DNA from: Variovorax paradoxus
Lineage (GTDB): Bacteria > Pseudomonadota > Gammaproteobacteria > Burkholderiales > Burkholderiaceae_C
Direction of reading: 5' to 3'
Assembly (NCBI RefSeq): GCF_022009635.1
Contig: NZ_CP091716.1
Coordinates: 5,973,501 to 6,037,500 of the forward strand
Length of the DNA stretch: 64,000 bases
The position numbers and the translations under genes were made by a program. The notes under the pieces were generated by a model. It was not told the DNA's origin and ran no database searches. It was given only the letters and a program-made list of their open reading frames with translations. The first letter of the stretch is position 1. Each line of letters starts with the position of its first letter. Below are positions 19,798 through 27,574 of the stretch, one piece after another.

Positions 19798-20226
19798 ATG
19801 GCGATGAACATCCCATCCGCCGGCGGCGACGAGGAACAGGCCATCGCGGCCATCAACACCACGCCGCTGGTCGACGTGATGCTGGTGCTGCTGATCATCT
19901 TCCTCATCACCATCCCGGTGGTCAATTACTCGGTGCCCGTGGAGGTGCCGAAGCAGCGCAACGAGGTGCGCGAGAGCAAGCCCGACACCGTCGTGCTGTC
20001 GGTGGACTCGGCCGGACGCATCTACTGGTACGACACGCCGGTGCGCGACGTGAACCACCTGGCGCAGCGGCTGAAGAAGGTGGCCGCCCTCACCCCGCAG
20101 CCCGAGGTGCACATCCGCGGCGACTGGCACTCGGTGTACGAGCCGGTGGGAAAGATCATCTACGCGTGCCAGTCGGCCGGCATCGTCAAGGTCGGCTTCA
20201 TCACCGAGCCGCCCGCGCGCAACTGA
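19798..20226 (+). CDS. exbD: ExbD biopolymer transport protein (first copy)
   Basis: A 142-residue protein with one membrane helix after INTTPLVDVMLVLL. The Asp in PLVDVML is the proton-pathway residue of ExbD/TolR. The rest is periplasmic (SVDSAGRIYWYD and the PEVHIRGDW segment). It forms the stator with ExbB and is followed 14 bp later by a second ExbD. Confidence 0.93.
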   Translation: MAMNIPSAGGDEEQAIAAINTTPLVDVMLVLLIIFLITIPVVNYSVPVEVPKQRNEVRESKPDTVVLSVDSAGRIYWYDTPVRDVNHLAQRLKKVAALTPQPEVHIRGDWHSVYEPVGKIIYACQSAGIVKVGFITEPPARN

Positions 20227-20240
20227 GAACACACACAGCC

Positions 20241-20675
20241 ATGCGAAAAGAAAAGCAGGGGCGCCGCAGCGGCACCCCGACCGACGAGCCCATGATGGAC
20301 ATCAACACCACGCCGCTGATCGACGTGATGCTGGTGCTGCTGATCATGCTGATCATCACCATCCCGATCCAGCTGCACGCGGTGAACCTGAACATGCCCA
20401 ACGGCAACCCGCCGCCCAGCGACATCAAGCCCGAGGTGCTGCGCGTGGACATCGACGAGCGCAGCACCGTGCTGTGGAACGGCGAGGCCGTGGCCGAGCT
20501 GTCCGAAGTCGAGCGGCGCTTCGAGCAGGTCGCCGCGCAACCGGTGCAGCCCGAAGTGCACCTGCGCCCCGACAAGCATGCCCGCTATGACGTGGTGGCC
20601 GGCGTGATGGCTTCGGCGCAACGCTCGGGCCTGACCAAGCTGGGCATCATGGGCTCGGAGCAGTTCATCCCATGA
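20241..20675 (+). CDS. exbD: ExbD biopolymer transport protein (second copy)
   Basis: A 144-residue second ExbD. MDINTTPLIDVMLVLLIML contains the conserved Asp, and the periplasmic segment has VDIDERSTVLWNG. It is clearly divergent from the first copy (different N-terminus, tail and loops). A pair of ExbDs may form a heterodimeric stator core. Its stop overlaps the TonB start by ATGA. Confidence 0.93.
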   Translation: MRKEKQGRRSGTPTDEPMMDINTTPLIDVMLVLLIMLIITIPIQLHAVNLNMPNGNPPPSDIKPEVLRVDIDERSTVLWNGEAVAELSEVERRFEQVAAQPVQPEVHLRPDKHARYDVVAGVMASAQRSGLTKLGIMGSEQFIP

Positions 20676-21325
20676 GCCGCGCCAACGACTTCGACCCCAA
20701 GTCCCGCTTCGGCCCGGTGGGCATCGGCGTGATGGTGCTGTTCCATGTGCTGGTGGGCTACGCGCTTATCTCGGGCCTGGCGCGCAAGACCATCGAGATG
20801 ATCAAGAAGCCGATGGACGCGACCATCATCGCCGAGGTGAAGGTGCCGCCACCGCCGCCTCCCCCGCCGCCGCCACCGAAGAAGATCGTCCGGCAGGAGA
20901 CGCCGAAGACGCCGCCACCGCCGCGCCCGGCCTACGTGCCGCCGCCGGCGGTGACTCCGCCGCCGAGCACCGCGCCCGCCATCACCGCGGTGCAGAGCAC
21001 CGAGCCGGTGGCGCCGCCACCCGCCGCGCCGCCGGCACCGCCCGCCCCGCCGGCACCGCCGCAGGCGGTGTCCACCGACATCGCGGTGGCATGCCCGAGG
21101 CAGGTGAAACCCGAGATGCCGCGCAAGGCGCTGGACGAAGGCATCAGCGGTGTCGTCAAGGCCGAGGTACGCATCAAGGGCGGCCGCGTGACGGAGGTGC
21201 GCTTTCTCTCCGGGCCCAAGGTCTATCAATCGGCGGTGCGCTCGGCGGTGATGCGCTACGAATGCCAGACCACGGGCGATGCGGAAGTCGTGGCAACGCA
21301 GGAGTTCGTCTTCAAGATCGAATGA
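20672..21325 (+). CDS. tonB: TonB energy transducer
   Basis: A 217-residue TonB. It has one N-terminal membrane anchor (GIGVMVLFHVLVGYALISG), a Pro-rich rod with a run of 11 prolines and Pro/Ala repeats (about 53-135), and a C-terminal TonB fold (KALDEGISGVVKAEVRIKGG, then VRSAVMRYEC). It couples the ExbBDD motor to the TonB box of the receptor at 9571. No terminator is seen before the convergent gene 19 bp away. Confidence 0.93.
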   Translation: MSRANDFDPKSRFGPVGIGVMVLFHVLVGYALISGLARKTIEMIKKPMDATIIAEVKVPPPPPPPPPPPKKIVRQETPKTPPPPRPAYVPPPAVTPPPSTAPAITAVQSTEPVAPPPAAPPAPPAPPAPPQAVSTDIAVACPRQVKPEMPRKALDEGISGVVKAEVRIKGGRVTEVRFLSGPKVYQSAVRSAVMRYECQTTGDAEVVATQEFVFKIE

Positions 21326-21344
21326 GGCAGGCGGGCAGGAGACC

Positions 21345-21653
21345 TCAGCGCCGGTACCAGCCGTAGCTCGGGTGGTACCAGCCCCAGCCACCGTGCACGC
21401 GGTAACGCCACGCATACCCCGGCCCCGGCATCGCATAGGTCGGCCTGACATAGACAACGCCTGCCGGAACAACGTAGGCGGGCCGCACGACGACGACTCT
21501 CGGACGCACGACATGGGCAGGCCGCACCAGCACCAGCGGCGGCGGACCGACGACCACCGGCTGGGCCCGCGCGGACACGGTGGTCGCCAATGCACCGGCG
21601 AATGCAAGAAGGAGCGTGCCGAGCCCCAGCAAGGTCGAAGCACGTGATTTCAT
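21345..21653 (-). CDS. Small secreted Val/Pro/Tyr-rich protein
   Basis: A 102-residue protein with a signal peptide (STLLGLGTLLLAFAGALATTVSARA) and a mature part of repeated VRPAYV-type strands ending in GGWGWYHPSYGWYRR. The same end pattern occurs in the lipoprotein gene 66 bp upstream, so the two are paralogues. I do not recognise a characterised family. Confidence 0.75.
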   Translation of the reverse strand: MKSRASTLLGLGTLLLAFAGALATTVSARAQPVVVGPPPLVLVRPAHVVRPRVVVVRPAYVVPAGVVYVRPTYAMPGPGYAWRYRVHGGWGWYHPSYGWYRR

Positions 21654-21719
21654 AAGAGTTCCTTGATGGCCGTGGGCCAGATGAAAAACGAGAAGACCGG
21701 AGCGAAGAAACGGCCCGCT

Positions 21720-21947
21720 TCAGCGCCAGCCGCGATGCCAGCCGTAGACGGGGTGATGCCAGCCCCAGCCGTAGCGCGGGTGGTATTGCCACACGAAGCC
21801 CGGGCCCGGAATGGCATAGGTCGGCCCGATGTAGGCCACCCCCGGGGGAGCGACATAAGCGGGACGCACGACCGCCGGCGCCACCACGCAACCGGACAAC
21901 ACAAGGGCAGACAGGGTCGCGACCACAAACGAAGAACGGACGATCAT
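21720..21947 (-). CDS. Small lipoprotein, paralogue of the adjacent secreted protein
   Basis: A 75-residue predicted lipoprotein: lipobox LSGC with Cys at 20, then VRPAYVAPPGVAYIGPTYA and a Trp/His/Tyr-rich end (HHPVYGWHRGWR). It shares the PTYA-PGPG-W and GWGW-HP-YGW words with the downstream protein. It is probably anchored in the outer membrane. Function unknown. Confidence 0.75.
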   Translation of the reverse strand: MIVRSSFVVATLSALVLSGCVVAPAVVRPAYVAPPGVAYIGPTYAIPGPGFVWQYHPRYGWGWHHPVYGWHRGWR

Positions 21948-22280
21948 TGAAAGTCTCCCAAGACCGCTGAATCAGCGTGTGAGTTGAACGCGCCGATCTT
22001 TTCGAATCCGTCGCGCGACCCGAAAAATATTTCTCGCGCCGGCGCCGTGGGCTTTTCAAGCGCTCTGGAAGCCTTTCAATTGCCTTTCATGCTCTTCGCT
22101 TCGCGAGGTGGGTTTACGGCGCGCGCCACCAGCGGTTGCGTAAATTCAACGCAGCTTTACGGTCCGTTCATCAAATCGCCTGCGCCTGCGGACGAACATG
22201 CAGGTTCCGGCAGACACCGATCGATGTCGTTCTTTTCGACCGATCCCGCCGGGCCGCATGACGCAAAGGAAGAAGACGGT
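21948..22280. other. Intergenic region with no gene recognised
   Basis: It separates the small lipoprotein from a plus-strand gene and is less GC-rich than its surroundings. GTTG, 8 nt, CAAC occurs near 22134-22150, and AAAGGAAG near 22265 is the ribosome site of the next gene. An in-frame upstream Met at 22224 lacks such a site. Promoters for both flanking genes should lie here, but none is clear. Confidence 0.5.
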
Positions 22281-22757
22281 ATGGCATCCAATGCATTGCA
22301 ACCCATGGGCCACACGGCCCTTTCCCGATCCCCCGAACCCGCGTCCGAAGCGGCGATTCCCGAGCTGGTGGCGCAGGTGTACGAGTCGGCGCCCACCGAC
22401 GACCGCCGCCGTCTCGTCGAGACACTGCTGCGCCCGCTGGGCGTGCTCTCGCTGGTGGCGATCGCCAATGGCATCTTCGCGAAGATCCGCTTCCGCAACG
22501 CGGGGCAGGACCTGAACGTGCGCATCGACGACCTGCAGAACGTGTACGCCGCCGACATGATGGCGCTGGTCCATCACGCGCAGCAGGTCAGCGTCGAGAC
22601 CGTGGACAGCCTCGCGCAGCTGCTCGGCAGCTCGGGCGCGCTGGCCGGCTCCGCGGCGGCGGCGCTGCTCATCGGGCTGCTGGTGCAGCGTGCGCGCGCA
22701 CGGCATGCCGCGCAGCAGGCGCAGCCGGTCGACGACGCCTCCCTGGACCCGCTCTGA
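22281..22757 (+). CDS. Hypothetical protein with C-terminal membrane segment
   Basis: A 158-residue protein I do not recognise. The middle is helical and charged (LVAQVYESAPTDDRRRLVETLL; NVRIDDLQNVYAADMMALVHHA). The end is an Ala/Leu-rich segment (LAGSAAAALLIGLLVQRARARH) that could be a tail anchor. The start at 22281 is supported by AAGGAAG 11 nt upstream. The next gene begins 2 bp after its stop, so they are probably co-transcribed. Confidence 0.7.
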   Translation: MASNALQPMGHTALSRSPEPASEAAIPELVAQVYESAPTDDRRRLVETLLRPLGVLSLVAIANGIFAKIRFRNAGQDLNVRIDDLQNVYAADMMALVHHAQQVSVETVDSLAQLLGSSGALAGSAAAALLIGLLVQRARARHAAQQAQPVDDASLDPL

Positions 22758-22759
22758 AC

Positions 22760-23053
22760 ATGCGCGGCAGCCCATCTTCCAAGGCCCGCGCCCACGGCGG
22801 GCCACGGCGCTTCCGCCTGGCGGACATCACGGTGCAGGTGCCTTTCGACGCCACGGACGACGACCGCGTCTGCCTGCTGCGCGCCTCGGGCGTGCCGCTG
22901 GACGAAGCCGGAGAAATCATGCGCGGCTTCCTGTTCGAACGCACCAGCCATCGGCCCGACTGCTGCACGATCCTGCGCTGGTTCGACGAAGACTCCATCG
23001 GCGGCGTGCGCGGCGTGGAGGCGCACGACGAGGCGCTGCCTCACCACTCGTAG
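22760..23053 (+). CDS. Hypothetical small protein
   Basis: A 97-residue soluble protein of unknown family. It has a basic N-terminus (SSKARAHGGPRRFR) and an acidic rest (FDATDDDRVCLLR, LRWFDEDSIGG). It is directly after the previous gene and overlaps, tail to tail by 13 bp, the truncated response-regulator remnant, so its last residues may be non-native. Confidence 0.6.
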   Translation: MRGSPSSKARAHGGPRRFRLADITVQVPFDATDDDRVCLLRASGVPLDEAGEIMRGFLFERTSHRPDCCTILRWFDEDSIGGVRGVEAHDEALPHHS

Positions 23054-23280
23054 CGGTAGCCCACGCCGTAGACCGAGAACAGGATCTCGCGGTCCGGAAA
23101 GACCGTGGCGATCTTGCGGCGCAGCTTCTTGATGTGGCTGTCGACGGTGCGGTCCTCGACCACGCGGCCGTCGACATACATCGCGTCGATGAGCTGGGCG
23201 CGCGTGAAGATGCGGCCGGGCTGCCGCACCAGGATGCCGAGCAATTGAAATTCGACGGTGCTCAGGTCGAGTTCGCAGCC
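23041..23280 (-). pseudogene. OmpR-type response regulator, C-terminal fragment
   Basis: Only the winged-helix effector domain remains: LDLSTVEFQLLGILV, FTRAQLIDAMY, VVEDRTVDSHIKKLRRKI and the closing VYGVGYRYEW. The phosphoacceptor domain and the start are missing. The frame turns into unrelated sequence at about 23280, where an efflux gene fragment begins on the other strand. It is the relic of a two-component regulator that probably governed the neighbouring efflux gene. Confidence 0.85.
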
Positions 23281-23568
23281 CAGGTGGAAGACAACCTGGC
23301 GGCGCTGCGCATCCTGGAACAACAGTCGCAGGTGCAGCAGCGCGCGGCGGCATCGGCACACGAAGCGGTGGTGCTGACGACCAATCAGTACGAGGCGGGG
23401 ACTGCTGCGTATACGGCCGTGGTTACGGCGCAGGTTACTGCGCTGACGGATGAGCAGAGTCTGTTGACTACTCAGGGGAGCAGGTTTGCGGCGAGCGTGG
23501 CGCTGGTGGCTGCGTTGGGTGGGGGGTGGGATGGGGCGATGGGCAGTCCGGCGAAGGATGCGCACTGA
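23281..23568 (+). pseudogene. RND efflux outer-membrane factor (NodT/OprM family), C-terminal fragment
   Basis: About 95 residues from QVEDNLAALRILEQQ to the stop. NQYEAGTAAYTAVVTAQ and SRFAASVALVAALGGGWD are the second-repeat helices of OprM/NodT-type outer-membrane factors. Signal, first repeat and most of the channel are absent, and nothing provides a start. The sharp change at 23280/23281, from a reversed response regulator to mid-gene efflux protein, indicates an old deletion or rearrangement. Confidence 0.85.
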
Positions 23569-23637
23569 GGCGGCGGCTTGCCGGGCAAGCGTGCACGGCA
23601 ACTGAAACATCGCCCTGCGGTGGCGTGGATATACTGC
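23569..23637. other. Short gap, possible promoter region of the structured leader
   Basis: No gene is seen. GTGGATATACTG at about 23625-23636 has a -10-like TATACT close to the first hairpin. No good -35 partner was found. Confidence 0.25.
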
Positions 23638-23787
23638 GCGCCGTCATGCCGGAGACGGCGTGATCGGGATTGGCGTCCCGAGCAACCCGCTGCGACGCAA
23701 GCCGCAGTGTCCCGCACCATCGAGCAAGCCTCGATGCGTCTCGGATGCGGCGGTTTCAATAAACCGCAATCCCCTTGGAGGCCGATC
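23638..23787 (+). ncRNA. Candidate structured 5' leader with five hairpins
   Basis: Five consecutive hairpins: CGCCGTC/GACGGCG (23639-23660), TCGGGA/TCCCGA (23664-23681), CTGCG/CGCAG (23690-23707), CATCGAG/CTCGATG (23718-23736) and GCGGTTT/AAACCGC (23750-23767). Then comes TTGGAGG and the ATG of a small gene. None has a following T-run, so they are not ordinary terminators. It resembles a riboregulator or a small RNA; I cannot match it to a named riboswitch. Confidence 0.55.
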
Positions 23788-24078
23788 ATGGCTGCATCCA
23801 TTCACGTTCCCTCGTTCCCCGAAACCTCCGCCGAATCGCTCGCGCTGCAGGCATGCGACGAAGTCGACAGCCTGCACGAGCTGCAGAACGCCTATACGGG
23901 CCTAGAAAAGCTCATCGCCTCGCAGCATTTGAATGACACGGAGGAAATCTGCACGACCCGCACCGAACTCAGTGCGCTCGTGCGGGTGGTCAACGAGGAA
24001 CTGCGACGGCGGATCGGGGCGGCGGACCTTACGTTGCAATCGCTTCGGGTCGCGCTGACGGCGCCCGGCGGGCAATAG
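23788..24078 (+). CDS. Hypothetical small helical protein
   Basis: A 96-residue cytoplasmic protein of unknown family. It is acidic and helical (ESLALQACDEVDSLHELQN; ELSALVRVVNEELRRRIG), perhaps a small coiled-coil regulator. A good ribosome site (TTGGAGG, ending 6 nt before ATG) lies right after the fifth hairpin of the leader, so translation could be controlled by RNA folding. Confidence 0.7.
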   Translation: MAASIHVPSFPETSAESLALQACDEVDSLHELQNAYTGLEKLIASQHLNDTEEICTTRTELSALVRVVNEELRRRIGAADLTLQSLRVALTAPGGQ

Positions 24079-24118
24079 GATTGCCAGCTTCAACCTTATT
24101 CAACAGGCAGGCCGCACC

Positions 24119-24691
24119 ATGAATGCGCAGTCCAAGCTCTCCACAGGCCGCACCGAGCTGCAGCATCCGGTGCTCGGCCAGCTCAAGTGCGTGTACGCCT
24201 ATGAAGTCGCGCCGATGTGGTACGCCCAGTACGGAATCCGGCTGAGGCCGCTTCCCGTCGCGCAAACCTGGGAGCTGGCGAAGAAGCTGCCTCTCTTCGG
24301 CCAGCCCGACGCCCTCACCGTCAGGGTTTCCTCGGCCGACTGGACCAAGGTTCTGGCTGGCACGCATACGGAAGGCGACCTTTCAGAAGGCCAGGTGGAT
24401 GCATACGAAGCCTTCGTGCGAGGCCTGGTTTCGATCGAAGCGCAGGTAGCGCAAGGCGTCTTCGACCACTACCACCAGTGCCTCGAATGGACCGACTACG
24501 GGCATGACGACTTCAAGCCGGTCGCAAGTCCCGAACCGCTGCTGCGTCAATGCCATCAATGGGAACTGCAGATCGGGGTACAGCGAGGCGACAGCTCATC
24601 GCGCTTCGAGTTGCTGTGCAGATGCCCCTGGGACGAGGAGCATGGGTTCTGTGCGGAGTTCAGGGGTGGGAAGTTGGTGGCGCTGGATTGA
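24119..24691 (+). CDS. Hypothetical protein, possible DUF6985-type
   Basis: A 190-residue soluble protein, not surely recognised. HPVLGQLKCVYAYEV at the start and the closing block EEHGFCAEFRGGKLVALD recall DUF6985-like proteins, some of which sit near toxin/immunity genes. No toxin gene is adjacent. It has several Cys and Trp residues but no clear catalytic motif. Confidence 0.65.
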   Translation: MNAQSKLSTGRTELQHPVLGQLKCVYAYEVAPMWYAQYGIRLRPLPVAQTWELAKKLPLFGQPDALTVRVSSADWTKVLAGTHTEGDLSEGQVDAYEAFVRGLVSIEAQVAQGVFDHYHQCLEWTDYGHDDFKPVASPEPLLRQCHQWELQIGVQRGDSSSRFELLCRCPWDEEHGFCAEFRGGKLVALD

Positions 24692-24749
24692 TTCGAGCAG
24701 CGGTCGGTCGTGCGAAACGAGCCGAGTCGACGTGAAATACAGCTATGAC

Positions 24750-24837
24750 TGGCGGAGAGTGTGAGATTCGAACTCACGGACGCTTTCACGTCGGCAGTTT
24801 TCAAGACTGCTGGTTTAAACCACTCACCCAACTCTCC
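24750..24837 (-). tRNA. tRNA-Ser (anticodon TGA)
   Basis: The 88-nt gene has acceptor GGAGAGT/ACTCTCC, a long variable arm (GCCGACGTGAAAGCGTC), T-loop GTTCGAA and encoded CCA. The loop CTTGAAA places TGA as the anticodon, reading UCA/UCG codons. TAAAAT lies upstream as a possible -10. Confidence 0.96.
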
Positions 24838-24869
24838 GGAACCTGCGATTTTAAGCCGACGACAGCGCC

Positions 24870-26132
24870 CTACTCCCCGTCCGGCAGGAACATCGCCTGC
24901 AGATCGCTCAGAAAGTCCAGCCCGCGTTCGGTGGGCCACACCCGGAACAGGTCGCGCGCCAGGAGCCCCTTGCGTTCGGCTTCTTCCAAGCCGCGCTGGA
25001 TGGCGGTCATCGCGAGCCCCGTGCGCTCGCTGAACTGGGGCAGCGTGAAGCCGGCCTTCAGCCTCAGCGCATTGAGCATGAATTCGAACGGCAGGTCGGC
25101 CAGCGCCACTTCGTCGCTCTGCGACACGGCTGCACCGGCGCGGGCGTTCTCCATGTACAGCCGCGGCTCGCGGTAGCGCACCTGGCGCACGATGCGGTGC
25201 GCAAAGCTCAGCTTGCTGTGCGCGCCAGCGCCTATGCCAAGGTAGTCGCCGAATTCCCAGTAGTTGCGGTTGTGTCCGCAGGCATGGCCTTCGCGCGCAT
25301 AGGCCGACACTTCATAGCGCGTCATGCCGGCGGCGCTGGTGCGTTCGGTGATGCGGTCGAGCATCTCGTAGGCGATGTCGTCCTCGGGCAGCGTGGGCGG
25401 AAACTTGGCGAACCAGGTGTTGGGCTCGATGGTCAGGTGGTACACCGACAGGTGCGGCGGCGCGAGCGACAGGGCTTGCGAAAGGTCGGCGTCCAGGCCC
25501 TCGAGCGTCTGGCCCGGCAGGGCGTACATCAGGTCGAGGTTGAAGGTGTCGAAGGCGCTCGCGGCCTCTTCGACTGCCGCAATGGCCTGTGCGCGGTCGT
25601 GCACGCGGCCCAGGGCCTTCAGGTGCTCGTCGTTGAAGCTCTGCACGCCCACCGACAGGCGCGTGACGCCCGCTGCGCGGTACGCGCGGAAGCGGTTGCG
25701 TTCGAAGGTGCCGGGGTTGGCTTCCAGCGTGATCTCGCAGTCGGGCGCGAGCTTCAGGCGCGCGCGCACATCGCCCAGCAGGCGGTCGATGGCTTGCGGC
25801 GAGAACAGGCTCGGCGTGCCGCCGCCGATGAAGATGGTGTGCACGGTACGCCCCCAGATGAGGGGCAGCGCCGCGTCGAGGTCAGCCACGAGCGCGTCGA
25901 TGTACGCCTGCTCGGGAATGCCGTCGATGTCGGCCTCGCTGGCGGCGCGCCATTCGTGCGAATTGAAGTCGCAATACGGGCACTTGCGCAGGCACCACGG
26001 CAGGTGGATGTAGAGCGACAGCGGCGGCAGCGCGCTGAGCTGCAGCGGGCCGGGCCGCATCCAGTGCAGCACGTCGTTGGCCTGCGGCGCGCCGGTGGGC
26101 TGCGCCGGCTGGATAGGGAAGACGGTGGCCAT
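24870..26132 (-). CDS. hemW: HemW, heme chaperone / radical SAM protein
   Basis: A 420-residue radical SAM protein of the HemN-like HemW family, which binds and transfers heme rather than oxidising coproporphyrinogen. The cluster motif C47-x3-C51-x2-C54 is in WCLRKCPYCDF, with IFIGGGTPSLF after it and the HemN C-terminal domain (ALADLPFEFMLNALRL). It starts with ATG overlapping the rdgB stop by one base (TAATG), so the two are translationally coupled. Confidence 0.93.
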   Translation of the reverse strand: MATVFPIQPAQPTGAPQANDVLHWMRPGPLQLSALPPLSLYIHLPWCLRKCPYCDFNSHEWRAASEADIDGIPEQAYIDALVADLDAALPLIWGRTVHTIFIGGGTPSLFSPQAIDRLLGDVRARLKLAPDCEITLEANPGTFERNRFRAYRAAGVTRLSVGVQSFNDEHLKALGRVHDRAQAIAAVEEAASAFDTFNLDLMYALPGQTLEGLDADLSQALSLAPPHLSVYHLTIEPNTWFAKFPPTLPEDDIAYEMLDRITERTSAAGMTRYEVSAYAREGHACGHNRNYWEFGDYLGIGAGAHSKLSFAHRIVRQVRYREPRLYMENARAGAAVSQSDEVALADLPFEFMLNALRLKAGFTLPQFSERTGLAMTAIQRGLEEAERKGLLARDLFRVWPTERGLDFLSDLQAMFLPDGE

Positions 26133-26737
26133 TACGCAGGCAGCCAGCGTTCGCGCATCAGGGCCAGCATGGCCTGCGCCGCGCGGCCGCGGTGGCTGTT
26201 GGCGTTCTTGATCTCGGGCGTCAGTTGGGCGAAGGTTTTGCCGAAGCTCGGCAGGTACATCACGGGGTCGAAGCCGAAGCCGTTCTCGCCCACGGGCTGG
26301 GGCGCAATTTCGCCGACGACGCGGCCCACGGCAATGAGCGGCTCGGGGTCGTCGTGGCTGCGCAGCGCGACCAGCGTGCTGACGAGCGCGGCGCGCCGGT
26401 TGACGACGCCGCTCATCTGCTCGAGCAGCGCCTTCACGTTGTTGGCGTCGCCCTTGGCGTAGCCGAACTGGGTGGCGTAGTAGGCGGTGTCGACGCCCGG
26501 CAGGCCGCCGAAGGCGTCGACGCACAGGCCGGCGTCGTCGGCGATGGCCGGCAGGCCGGTGGCGGCGCTGGCGTGGCGCGCCTTAGTCAGCGCGTTCTCG
26601 ACGAAGGTGCGGAAAGGTTCTTCAGCCTCGCCCACGCCCAGCGCCGATTGCGGCACGAGGGTGACGGCCAGTTCCGCGAACAGTTGCTGGAGTTCGGCGA
26701 GCTTGCCTGCGTTGTTGGAAGCCAGAACCAGTTTCAT
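26132..26737 (-). CDS. rdgB: RdgB/HAM1 non-canonical purine NTP pyrophosphatase
   Basis: A 201-residue enzyme that hydrolyses XTP, ITP and dITP to monophosphates, keeping deaminated purines out of nucleic acids. MKLVLASNNAGKLAELQQLF is the family start; the acidic metal site is in PAIADDAGLCVDAFGG, and SHRGRA is near the end. It lies between rph and hemW, an order common in Burkholderiales. Confidence 0.96.
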   Translation of the reverse strand: MKLVLASNNAGKLAELQQLFAELAVTLVPQSALGVGEAEEPFRTFVENALTKARHASAATGLPAIADDAGLCVDAFGGLPGVDTAYYATQFGYAKGDANNVKALLEQMSGVVNRRAALVSTLVALRSHDDPEPLIAVGRVVGEIAPQPVGENGFGFDPVMYLPSFGKTFAQLTPEIKNANSHRGRAAQAMLALMRERWLPA

Positions 26738-26796
26738 AGAAAGTCAAAGTGGCTGTGGCGCCTGCCTTTGCAAGCAGACGCCAATAGCTGGGGTGG

Positions 26797-27531
26797 TCAG
26801 TTGGCGGCGAGCAGCGCCTGCTTCTGCAGGGTCACGAGTTCGCCGATGCCTTTTTCGGCAAGGCCGAGCAGGCTGTTCATTTCGTCGCGGGTGAAGGCCA
26901 CGCCTTCGGCGGTGCCCTGCACTTCGACGAAGTGGCCGGCGCCGGTCATGACGACGTTCATGTCGGTGTCGCAGGCCGAGTCTTCGGTGTATTCGAGGTC
27001 GAGCAGCGGCGTGCCTTCAACGATGCCCACCGAGATGGCGGCCACGTGGCCCTTGATGGGCGACGCAGCCAGGGTGCCGGCGGCGATGAGCTTGTTGACG
27101 GCGTCCTGCGCGGCCACGAAGGCGCCGGTGATGGCCGCGGTGCGGGTGCCGCCGTCGGCCTGCAGCACGTCGCAGTCGAGGTGGATGGTGCGCTCGCCCA
27201 GGGCGGCCAGGTCGAACACGGCGCGCATCGAGCGGCCGATGAGGCGCTGGATTTCCTGCGTGCGGCCGGTCTGCTTGCCCTTGGCGGCCTCGCGGCTGCT
27301 GCGGGTGTGGGTGGCGCGCGGCAGCATGCCGTATTCGGCCGTGACCCAACCTTCGCCGCTGCCCTTCTTGTGCGGCGGCACTTTTTCTTCGACCGAGGCG
27401 GTGCACAGCACGCGGGTCTGGCCGAACTCGATCAGCACCGAGCCTTCGGCGTGGATCGTGAAGCCGCGGGTGATGCGCACCGGGCGCAGCTGGTCGGCGG
27501 CACGGCCGCCGCTTCGTGTGAAAGCAGTCAT
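26797..27531 (-). CDS. rph: Ribonuclease PH
   Basis: A 244-residue phosphorolytic 3'-exoribonuclease for tRNA 3'-end maturation. Family signatures are [42 protein letters not shown] and [12 protein letters not shown]. The length is normal. It is downstream of the kinase and phosphatase genes, 43 bp after the PP2C stop. Confidence 0.96.
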   Translation of the reverse strand: MTAFTRSGGRAADQLRPVRITRGFTIHAEGSVLIEFGQTRVLCTASVEEKVPPHKKGSGEGWVTAEYGMLPRATHTRSSREAAKGKQTGRTQEIQRLIGRSMRAVFDLAALGERTIHLDCDVLQADGGTRTAAITGAFVAAQDAVNKLIAAGTLAASPIKGHVAAISVGIVEGTPLLDLEYTEDSACDTDMNVVMTGAGHFVEVQGTAEGVAFTRDEMNSLLGLAEKGIGELVTLQKQALLAAN

Positions 27532-27574
27532 TGTTTGAGACTCGAAAGAGGAAAAAAAGGAACGAACGGCGCGC

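Noticed and set aside
20840..21065. CCG-rich repeats within tonB
   Set aside because: They encode the proline-rich rod of TonB and are not an independent repeat element.
26738..26796. Terminator between rph and rdgB
   Set aside because: An imperfect GGCG...CGCC pairing is present, but the stem is interrupted and lacks a T-run.
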